NCBI GenBank assembly: GCA_032718475.1
Contig: JAUCBJ010008526.1
Span: 1-64,000 of the forward strand
Direction of reading: 5' to 3'
Source of the DNA: Nemertoderma westbladi
Lineage: Eukaryota; Xenacoelomorpha; Nemertodermatida; Nemertodermatidae
DNA length: 64,000 nucleotides
A model generated the notes under the pieces. It searched no databases, was not told the DNA's origin, and saw only the letters and a list, made by a program, of their open reading frames with translations. Of the stretch, positions 28,486-36,102 are shown piece by piece. The stretch's first letter is position 1, and each line of letters begins with the position of its first letter. Both the position numbers and the translations under genes were made by a program.

Positions 28486-28736
28486 CTTATTTTCAACTCG
28501 TTCAGGTTTTGTAGGAAATCTTCCACCCTTTCTGCTTCTGTCACTTTCATCCAATCCAGATCGAGCCCTTGGCAATAGTGTTTACTCTTCCCTATGGTAA
28601 CCAAGGCAACGCACTCGTCGTTCTCCATAGCTTCGCTCAAGGCTTCTTGAAACCCCGCCACCCATTGGATGTTAATCAAGCATCCATCCATAGTTACTAT
28701 GGCTACACCATTGTCAAACGTAACAGTAAATCCCAT
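28486..28736 (-). CDS. Crotonase-fold (enoyl-CoA hydratase/isomerase-like) exon
   Basis: The 84 residues read GFTVTFDNGVAIVTMDG, then a helix with ALSEAMENDECVALVTIG, then HYCQGLDLDWM. This is the N-terminal crotonase pattern: a beta strand with VAIVTM, then the GxDL oxyanion-hole/CoA-binding segment, and a following helix. Such enzymes hydrate or isomerise enoyl-CoA esters in mitochondria or peroxisomes; resemblance to the delta-isomerase branch is an impression. The ATG at 28736-28734 has purines at -3 and +4. Alternatively a 3' splice site (CACTCTTAG) just upstream, near 28750, would make this an internal exon starting I-S-D-M. The exon ends ATAAG|GTAAAC, a good 5' splice site (phase 2), at 28486/28485. 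No further exon is visible to the left; the next intron would have to cross the microsatellite and the 26-kb satellite. No stop or frameshift occurs inside the exon. Confidence 0.72.
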
Positions 28737-28759
28737 ATCCGAAATATCTAAGAGTGAAT

Positions 28760-29805
28760 AACGTTCAGGTATCTCTACATTGTAAATATAATTAAATAAT
28801 ATTACCCCAGGTTTCCTAACCTAATAACGGCGTGTTGCGTCAATAAGTTTTTGCACAACTTAATTATTTAGCATAAAAGTATGAGATGCCTCATTAAGGC
28901 TGAGGATTAAGGCCGAATGAGGCCCATTATTTGAGTAACATTTCTGCTTGAAGCATATCACTATTAGTATGACAACTATATATTTTTTAACAAAGATACG
29001 CCCCCAAGCGGGGCGAATAGTTTAATCAAGGAAACTAATAATAATAATTAATATTTATTCGGCGTCTTTTACGTTCAAAGGCGCAATGCGTTTGTTAAAA
29101 AAGCAATACACACTCCATCACTCAAATATAACAGACCAAATCAAAACAATAAGTTTAACAATACTGGCCGGAAGTAGCAGAACATATAACGTGGGGAAAG
29201 GGAAGATGACTTGGTTAGGGCAGGGCAAGCTAGTAGGTGGACCAATCAGTCCACTTACAGTGAGCCAGGGGCCAACAAAGCCCTAGCGAATGGCCTGGAC
29301 GCATGGCGTGATCTGTAGGACGACCAATGGGGGGTGGGGCATGTATGTATCAACCCATAGGCCGCCATTGGTGCGTTGACCTAATGGAAGCATAATATTG
29401 ATTGAGATTGTCCATACATTAATACATACATTCAATAATCACAGTTTAGTGGTTGGTATCCGTTCTTTTCCATTTATACTGAAGAACACAATTTAAAATT
29501 ACCGGTTTTAAATTAGAAAATACACCTGGGAAATTTAAGGTAAAAAGGTGTTGGTAAAAAATTACTTGCCATACTATATTAAGTAACTTTTGAGGTGACT
29601 TAAAATATTAAACAACTAAAGTATTACAAAATGCTACAGTATGTATGAAAAATATTTAATATAAAACAACATAATTAATCAGTATAATAATTGACCATAA
29701 TTAGGTGTGAAACCCAGTGAGGTAATTTTAACATGTGGAAATAATTATAAACACTCGTTGCCATTGTATACCACTGTAACCAGGTAAATACTGTTTGTGT
29801 TGCAG
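28760..29805. other. Gap between the crotonase-like exon and the first visible ABCC exon
   Basis: Apart from the CCAAT cluster I see no gene. The open frame at 29086-29286 has no recognisable domain. I looked for the expected preceding ABCC exon (transmembrane segment ending just before the Arg-Phe-Phe start of the 29806 exon) and did not find it. Confidence 0.5.
29180..29385 (-). promoter_or_regulatory. GC-richer segment with several CCAAT boxes, possible promoter of the crotonase-like gene
   Basis: In otherwise AT-rich DNA this ~200-bp stretch is richer in G+C. It contains CCAAT at 29242-29246 (within the perfect inverted repeat GTGGAC/GTCCAC, 29237-29254), CCAAT at 29324-29328, and the reverse form ATTGG at 29367-29371. 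It lies 450-650 bp upstream of the minus-strand crotonase-like ATG. Assignment as a promoter is inference from composition and motif clustering. Confidence 0.22.
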
Positions 29806-30005
29806 AGGTTTTTCATTGGGTCGGCCAGACAATTGAACCGAATAGAAGCGGTGTCTAGGAGTCCCATTTACAGTCACTTCCAGGAGACCCTTCAAGGGAC
29901 GTCTATTATTCGCGCCTTCAAATCCACAGAAACATTCAGTATGCAGACCCGCAAGTTAATTGATGGCAATATTGATTGTATTTACCCGTATCAGACAATA
30001 AACAG
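29806..30005 (+). CDS. ABCC/MRP-type ABC transporter, visible exon 1 of 6 (TMD2)
   Basis: The six visible exons form the C-terminal 417 residues of an ABCC (multidrug-resistance-associated-protein class) exporter, an ATP-driven membrane pump for organic anions and conjugates. This first exon begins after TGTGTTGCAG and ends CAG|GTGAGT (phase 2). It encodes RFFIGSARQLNRIEAVSRSP, then IYSHFQETLQGTSIIRAF, the signature intracellular loop of the second transmembrane domain, and ends near PYQTIN. Joined exon lengths (200, 127, 255, 326, 195, 151) sum to 418 codons with no stop before the last, so the gene looks intact from here on. ABCC proteins usually have 1300-1550 residues; about 1000 N-terminal residues (TMD1, NBD1, start of TMD2) are not found in the window and must lie left of it or be lost. 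Confidence 0.95.
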
Positions 30006-30283
30006 GTGAGTATTCGTAGTCACTCATATCAGACAGCAAACTGGTGAAGTAAAGTGAAAAAATATTTTCTTCGGCCGTTATAGGCCAGGGATTAAGCACA
30101 AAGTCTTATGACGGGGGGGGGGGGGGGGTAGTAGGAGTGGGGGTGTTATAACCCCCTTAATAACAGTGCTGACCCCCAGAACAATTAATACTCCCAAGAT
30201 CAAACTGGTACGCATTCAGCTAATATTTATGAAGAAAGGCAGATTGTCCCTTGAAAGCTTTCGTGTCAAAATGAAAACTACCC

Positions 30284-30369
30284 TGGCCCCTATGCGGGGA
30301 TCGAACCTACGACCTCCGCAAAGTTGTGAATTCAAGGCGATGGATTTAAGCACTACGCCAAGGAGGGCT
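30284..30369 (-). mobile_element. tRNA-derived SINE head (or degenerate tRNA)
   Basis: Read on the minus strand, it has an A-box-like TTGGCGTAGTGCTTAA and a B box GTAGGTTCGATCCC about 50 bp later, followed by a 3' strand that pairs roughly with the 5' CCCTCC. The anticodon arm is poor and the acceptor stem mismatched, so it is more likely the tRNA-like head of a SINE than a working tRNA. The body would run toward 30166 with no clear tail. It abuts the LINE fragment. Confidence 0.6.
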
Positions 30370-30501
30370 GTCCAAGATTTGGAAGTCACACAGAATACGT
30401 CGGAAACTTAAGGTCCGATTATTTAGAGCAGCAGTTGTTTATGTTATCCTCTATGCGAGTCCATGCTTGGCTCTAACTGCTGAGGACACCAAATCTCTAG
30501 A
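30370..30501 (+). mobile_element. LINE 3' fragment, piece 1
   Basis: Nearly identical to the C-terminal coding part of the LINE at ~43415-43545: GATTTGGAAGTCAC, then GGAAACTTAAGGTCCGATTA, then CCATGCTTGGCTCTAACTG. It breaks at AAATCTCTAGA, where the long-TIR element is inserted, and resumes at 34224. Confidence 0.93.
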
Positions 30502-31191
30502 TTATAACTTCAGGGATAATGACTGTAGAAAGGGTCTAATGCCACGGTTAACAAAAACAGTTTCTACATATTTATATGGCCATTTCATCCTCGCCTCACG
30601 GACGTCTTCAGTAAATAAATTAAAATAACATTAAAACACAATTTATAAACCTAAACCATCATATTAAATTGAACGTACGGTACAACCAATTATTATGCCA
30701 CCAAATTCCGATATAGACAGTATGATAGGATGTATTAGATTAACATATTTAGATACTGTATAATACTGTATGTAGGCCTAGAGATAGAATTGTAGGCTAC
30801 ATGTGTTGTTAAGGTATTAGTCGTTCAACTGTTAAAAATTTAAAAATAAAAAATAAAAATAAAAATAAAAAGGGTGCTAAATGAAGAGGTGTAAAAAGGG
30901 TGGGTAACGTTAAAACCATTAAATGATTAAAAATTGTTAAAAAATTTTGGTTCCAATATTAAGTCGTTGAATTAGAAATTTATAAATAAAAGTGAGGCTG
31001 GTAAAAGGGTAAAAAAATTCTAAAAAAATGTTGGTTCTGAAATAAAAAATCATTAAAAAATATATTTAAAAGAAGGGAAAGAATACCTAAGCCATGAGCT
31101 GCATAAAATTGAGGGGGATAAAAGGACACATATTACTGTTACTAAATAAAAGGAATCCCTACAAGATTACATGTTACAATTTTTAAAAAAG
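30502..31191 (+). repeat. Left terminal inverted repeat
   Basis: Reads TTATAACTTCAGGGATAATG onward and matches the reverse complement of 33481-34170 over nearly its full length, including the (A3-5 T) tract near 30840-30870 and the inner end ATGTTACAATTTTTAAAAAA. Compared with the right arm it lacks ~54 bp just inside its end, between two TATAA strings, which suggests a short-repeat-mediated deletion. Confidence 0.92.
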
Positions 31192-31382
31192 TAGCTGTAA
31201 TAATTACGAAGCAACATGCGTCCAGCAATTTCGTAACCACCAGCGTCGTATTCATACTGAAGCATTACTCATTAATTGCCACCGCCCACCCCTCAATAAA
31301 CTGGTACCACTTCTATAGAATGAAACTTCGACCCGATGGCTCGCCCCCACCTAACATTTGGATGTAACAAACTCACACCACC

Positions 31383-31436
31383 CATGGAATACTAAATATA
31401 CATGTATATATATATATGTATATTTAGTATTCCATG
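31383..31436. repeat. 54-bp near-perfect hairpin
   Basis: The arms CATGGAATACTAAATATAC and GTATATTTAGTATTCCATG are exact reverse complements flanking an AT-alternating centre. It sits just inside the left TIR of the long-TIR element. Confidence 0.95.
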
Positions 31437-31990
31437 CACCACCTCTAATAATTAATTAACTGTGCAGTACGCTCTACTTGCTGTAATATACATTGTGTCA
31501 GCTAACTGTAATGTACGTACTATAGCCGAACCGAACATATTAGTATTCCGCAATAATTTTTATTGTCCGTTTAAATCCTTTTTTTGTCCTTTTTTTTTTA
31601 TTTTTTATGTCCTCCAAAAGTCTAATGTTAGGTTCCATGCTACCGGTTTCTCTACTGCTGTTCTCTCAGGCTATCAGTACCGGTATTAGTATATATAGCA
31701 CTATTTTGCTGTATTGTATGTACAGATGTAGGTATAAAGCAGGTATTTCTGTATTTTAGTACCGGTACCTGCACCGGTACTGCTATAGGCCTACTATGTA
31801 GCCTACCATTTAAATACGGTAATGGTAGGCCTACCGGTTGTGCTAATAAATTTTAAATGATTGATAGGCCAAACTGGATTGCAGGATTGTGGAAAATGTG
31901 GATATACCTTTCACATAATTTAGGCCTATTACTGTATTAGTTTTATAATCAATAATGGATCATGACTACTGTCTGAGTAGTGTTACGGAT

Positions 31991-33183
31991 AACCTGCTCC
32001 TTTCCCTGATTTGGTAAAGTGACTGTTTATTGTTTTGGTTAGAAAATCCGGACTTAACCTGCTCCTTTCCCTCAATTAGTTAAGTGATCGTTTATTGTTT
32101 TTGTTAGAAAATCCCGCCTCTGTAACCTGCTCCTTTCCCTCAATTGGTAATGTTATCGTTTATTGTTTTGGTTAGAAAATCCCGCCTCTGTAACCTGCCC
32201 CTTTCCCTCAATTAGTTAAATGATCGTTTATTGTTTTGGTTAGAAAATCCCGCCTCTGTAACCTGCTCCTTTCCCTCAATTAGTTAAGTGATCGTTTATT
32301 GTTTTGGTTAGAAAATTCCGCCTCTGTAACCTGTCCCTTTCCCTCAATTAGTTAAATGATCGTTTATTGTTTTGGTTAGAAAATCCCGCCTCTGTAACCT
32401 GCTCCTTTCCCTCAATAAGTTAAGTGATCGTGTATTGTTTTGGTTAGAAAATCCCGCCTCTGTAACCTGCTCCTTTCCCTCAATTAGTTAAGTGATCGTT
32501 TATTGTTTTGGTTAGAAAATCCGGACTTAACCTGCTCCTTTCCCTCAATTAGTTAAGTGATCGTTTATTGTTTTGGTTAGAAAATCCCGCCTCTGTAACC
32601 TGCTCCTTTCCCTCAATTGGTAATGTTATCGTTTATTGTTTTGGTTAGAAAATCCCGTCTCTGTAACCTGCTCCTTTCCCTCAATTAGTTAAATGATCGT
32701 TTATTGTTTTGGTTAGAAAATCCCGCCTCTGTAACCTGCCCCTTTCCCTCAATTAATTAAATGATCGTTTATTGTTTTGGTTAGAAAATCCCGCCTCTGT
32801 AACCTGCTCCTTTCCCTCAATTAGTTAAGTGATCGTTTATTGTTTTGGTTAGAAAATTCCGCCTCTGTAACCTGTCCCTTTCCCTCAATTAGTTAAATGA
32901 TCGTTTATTGTTTTGGTTAGAAAATCCCGCCTCTGTAACCTGCTCCTTTCCCTCAATAAGTTAAGTGATCGTGTATTGTTTTGGTTAGAAAATCCCGCCT
33001 CTGTAACCTGCTCCTTTCCCTCAATTAGTTAAGTGATCGTTTATTGTTTTGGTTAGAAAATCCCGTCTCTGTAACCTGCTCCTTTCCCTGATTTGGTAAA
33101 GTGACTGTTTATTGTTTTGGTTAGAAAACTTGGCCTTAACCTGCTCCTTTCCATCAATTGGTAATTGTTTTTGGCTATAAAAT
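31991..33183 (+). repeat. 68-bp tandem array, ~17 copies, inside the long-TIR element
   Basis: Each unit runs AACCTGCTCCTTTCCCTCAA, an AGTTAAGTGATCG segment, TTTATTGTTTTGGTTAGAAA, then ATCCCGCCTCTGT. A shorter variant ending CCGGACTT occurs at ~32049 and ~32523, and the order of variants between them repeats, giving a higher-order period of ~474 bp (seven units). Confidence 0.95.
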
Positions 33184-33480
33184 GAGTGTTTTGCTACGTC
33201 ATGTGGTAATCAATTATCGACAACAACCACAAAATATTAAATATAGAGTCTTTTTACCACAGGCGCATATGGAAATCTATCTCATAGTCTATAAATCATG
33301 GAATCATGGAATGTTTTGGCACAGGCATAGTGAAATCAACTGTCTGACAGTCCAGAAATCAGCAGTCTGACAGTTTGAAGAAATACATACATAAAAAGTC
33401 ATTAAAAGGACAATAAAAGTCATTAAAAGGACAACAAAAATCACTGCCTTAGTATTCAATAGGAAATACCAAAACAAAAA

Positions 33481-34223
33481 CTTTTTTAAAAATTGTAACA
33501 TGTAATCTTATAGGGATTCCTTTTATTTAGTAACAGTAATATGTGTCCTTTTATCCCCCTCAATTTTATGCAGCTCATGGCTTAGGTATTCTTTCCCTTC
33601 TTTTAAATATATTTTTTAATGATTTTTTATTTCAGAACCAACATTTTTTATAATTTTTTTACCCTTTTACCAGCCTCACTTTTATTTATAAATTTCTAAT
33701 TCAACGACTTAATATTGGAACCAAAATTTTTTAACAATTTTTAATCATTTAATGGTTTTAACGTTACCCACCCTTTTTACACCTCTTCATTTAGCACCCT
33801 TTTTATTTTTATTTTTATTTTTTATTTTTAAATTTTTAACAGTTGAACGACTAATACCTTAACAACACATGTAGCCTACAATTCTATCTCTAGGCCTACA
33901 TACAGTATTATACAGTATCTAAATATGTTAATCTAATACATCCTATCATACTGTCTATATCGGAATTTGGTGGCATAATAATTGGTTGTACCGTACGTTC
34001 AATTTAATATGATGGTTTAGGTTTATAAATTGTGTTTTAATGTTATTTTAATTTATTTACTGAAGACGTCCGTGAGGCGAGGATGAAATGGCCATATAAA
34101 TATGTAGAAACTGTTTTTGTTAACCGTGGCATTAGACCCTTTCTACAGTCATTATCCCTGAAGTTATAATTATGGATACGCCACGAACGGCATCATTTCG
34201 ACTACTTTCCCATTTAATTATAA
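33481..34223 (-). repeat. Right terminal inverted repeat
   Basis: Reverse complement of the left arm, but with an extra ~54 bp (34171-34223) before the LINE resumes. The terminal TTATAA matches the left end, so this arm probably preserves the original terminus. Confidence 0.92.
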
Positions 34224-34315
34224 ATCTCTAGATGGCACATTCACAAGAATGCTACGTCGGGTTCATTGTGTCAAGTACAATGCACACATCTCCAATCAGA
34301 ATCTGTATGATGTCG
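34224..34315 (+). mobile_element. LINE 3' fragment, piece 2
   Basis: Continues the LINE coding sequence exactly where piece 1 stopped: ATCTCTAGATGGCACATTCA, then AAGAATGCTACGTCGGGTTC, then ACACATCTCCAATCAGA, matching 43537-43615. Similarity fades at ~34305-34316, where a second insertion begins. Confidence 0.92.
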
Positions 34316-35125
34316 TTATTCAATAATGCCGATGTAAATTTGAGAGGATTGTGGATCTCAACAATACTAGTCACCGGATATTGGATTAGGGAGTGATGGA
34401 TAATGCATTCGATAAGGAAAAAGAACAAGTTGGGTTGAATCATAACATTTTTAATTCTAACTGATCGAGTTCTCTTGCGCTGATACACACTGATTCCAAA
34501 TATGGGACTCCCCAATACGCCAATATAAATAGAATATACACAATAATAATAAATGGGTTTTTTATAATAAGCCTATTATAGTACAAAATTATTTAGTCAG
34601 TCAGAATTTATTTAGATTTTAACCCACCAGAACTACGTTTGATACCCATCTGTCTGGTCAGTCTGTGTCCGTCATAAGTCGGTCATTAGGCCGTCGAAAA
34701 TCCATCAGTAGTCCGTCGGGTCTATCCCTCGTTTTGCCTAGTGTCACCCTAGGTCGAATCCTTTTCAAGCTCACCCTAGGCTCGGCTTGGGGTCCCCGCG
34801 TCTTTGTGACGCCTAGTGTCACCCTAGCCCGAATCCTTTTCAGGCTCGTGCTAGGCTGGCCGGCGCCACTCAGGCATTTGTCCCTTGGCAACCAGGAACT
34901 CTATCTGGAGTCAGATTGTACTTGAATTCTGGGAATTTGGGCCCCATTAAAAGCACTGAGTGGCGATTTTGTGTTTAGTCGTTATTAAAAATCGTCGTAA
35001 CTTTGTTAATTTTAACGGTTTTTTAACCGGTTTTTTGCACGCGGTGTCCTGGCCTTTTCGGAATATTCGATTATTGGAGTTTATAATTTTTATATATGCC
35101 CGGCACCGTAATTAAAAATAACGTG
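34316..35125. mobile_element. Unclassified ~0.8-kb insertion within the LINE fragment
   Basis: It separates LINE pieces 2 and 3. Its centre (34650-34880) is GC-richer and holds two diverged direct copies of a segment with GCCTAGTGTCACCCTAG followed by CGAATCCTTTTCA, ~73 bp apart. The right part is AT-rich with AACGGTTTTTTAACCGGTTT. I found no clear terminal repeats, target duplication or protein, so its class is unknown and both ends are approximate. Confidence 0.55.
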
Positions 35126-35398
35126 AACACTATACAACATTGGAGGTGTTCCATTAGACTCCCCTAGCTTGACATTCTTGAACAGAACCGTCTCCGCTTT
35201 GTAGGACATTGCTTTCGCCATGAGGACTAGCCAGTGCATAATCTTGTGCTTTGGCGGCCTCATGGAGTGAATAAGCATGGTGGACAGCCCATGTCTTTCT
35301 TGCACCTTAAAGGTCACAGGCCTTGTTATGTAAATAAGCTGGCATGCATTCTTAATGTCCCGCTGTGGATTGCATGGTGGTGGCAAAATTATGGACGA
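35126..35398 (+). mobile_element. LINE 3' fragment, piece 3
   Basis: Resumes with ACACTATACAACATTGGAGG and follows 43615-43890: CTCCGCTTTGTAGGACATTG, then CGCCATGAGGACTAGCCAGT, then AGCATGGTGGACAGCCCATG. Here the Cys codon TGC of GHCFRH is intact, whereas the longer LINE copy has TGA at that place. The last ~80 bp are diverged. Confidence 0.9.
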
Positions 35399-35577
35399 CC
35401 CCCTATTGCGTTGGTATTTATTTTAGTATTACAACTAATTTTAAAAATCGTAAATTGTATATAATATATATATTATATATATTATATTATGTATAATTTT
35501 GACATTATTTGCATTATATTTACAATTTTTGACATTTTTACATGATTTCACACTAAATCATTCTTTCCTATCCGTAG

Positions 35578-35704
35578 ATGGCTGTCATACCGTATTGAAT
35601 TCATTGGGAATCTCATCATTGTTGCTTCTGCCTTATTCGCTGTGGCTTCCAAAGAATCTCTGGGTCCTGCATTAGTTGGTCTATCCGTTCAGTTCGCAAT
35701 GAGT
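35578..35704 (+). CDS. ABCC transporter, visible exon 2 (last TMD2 helices)
   Basis: Starts after TATCCGTAG (phase 2) and ends AGT|GTGAGT (phase 0). The split Arg codon gives NRWLSYRIEFIGNLIIVASA, then LFAVASKESLGPALVGLSVQ: the NRWL motif and the hydrophobic helices at the end of the second transmembrane domain of ABCC proteins. Confidence 0.93.
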
Positions 35705-35847
35705 GTGAGTGTCTGTATTACTCTGAGTCCAGCATTAATACAAACATAAAAACAAACAATTATTAGTAACAAAGTGACAACCACGATTATCAATCGGTGA
35801 CCTCCGGGTTGTAAGTTATTTAATTAATTTAGTTAATTTATTTTTAG

Positions 35848-36102
35848 ATCACTCAATCATTGGGTTTCATGGTTCGAATGTTCTCAGAAATGGAGGCGAA
35901 TATCGTAGCCGTAGAGCGAATCAAAGAGTACGGGGAGTTGGAGGCGGAAGCTGATTGGTCCTCCCCCGGGACGGATTCCCAGCTGGCAGCTGATTGGCCG
36001 AACTATGGACGTATTGAAATGAAAGATTTGTGTGTCCGTTACAGGGACGGGATGGAATTAGCGTTGAAAAACATTACCCTAACGGTTGAACCGGGAGAGA
36101 AG
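35848..36102 (+). CDS. ABCC transporter, visible exon 3 (linker and start of NBD2)
   Basis: Starts after TTTTTAG with ITQSLGFMVRMFSEMEANIV and AVERIKEYGELEAEA, the linker helix characteristic of ABCC proteins. It then enters NBD2 with GRIEMKDLCVRYRDGM; the Tyr of VRYR is the usual A-loop residue stacking on ATP adenine. It ends TVEPGEK at GAGAAG|GTTAGT, phase 0. The last 22 bases of the exon plus the first 12 intron bases are the first unit of the 34-bp array that fills the next intron. Unspliced reading gives V-S-stop at once. Confidence 0.95.

Larger units (their letters stand above)
30502..34223. mobile_element. Long-TIR DNA transposon (Mutator-like?), non-autonomous, 3.7 kb
   Basis: The element interrupts the LINE fragment. 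The target string ATCTCTAGA occurs directly at both borders (30493-30501 and 34224-34232), a 9-bp duplication if the element ends are TTATAA...TTATAA. The terminal inverted repeats are about 690 and 743 bp. The interior (31192-33480) has a 68-bp tandem array, a 54-bp hairpin and GC-palindromic ACCGGT/TAGGCCTA clusters, but no transposase-like frame. TIRs of several hundred bp with a 9-bp duplication fit Mutator-like elements, but the family is inferred from structure only; the border allows 8-12 bp for the duplication. Confidence 0.75.
30006..35577. other. ABCC intron between visible exons 1 and 2
   Basis: A 5.6-kb intron filled with nested transposable elements. It holds a 16-G run (30113-30128), a tRNA-derived SINE head (minus strand), and a LINE 3' fragment cut in three by a long-TIR element (30502-34223) and an ~0.8-kb insertion (~34316-35125). 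An AT microsatellite lies near 35459-35490. No additional ABCC exon is needed: exon phases on both sides match (2 then 2) and the protein reads through NRWLSYRIEF. Confidence 0.85.

Noticed and set aside
30284-30369. Functional tRNA gene
   Set aside because: A/B boxes are present but the acceptor and anticodon stems do not pair well; SINE head preferred.
34738-34830. CCTAGTGTCACCCTAGG as a relative of the 36-bp satellite unit
   Set aside because: Only the CCTAGTGT and CTAGG edges match; the middle differs and the context is different, so chance is likely.
34650-34880. Overlapping ORFs at 34658-34891 and 34665-34925 as a gene
   Set aside because: They come from an internal duplicated GC-rich segment of an insertion; no recognisable domain.
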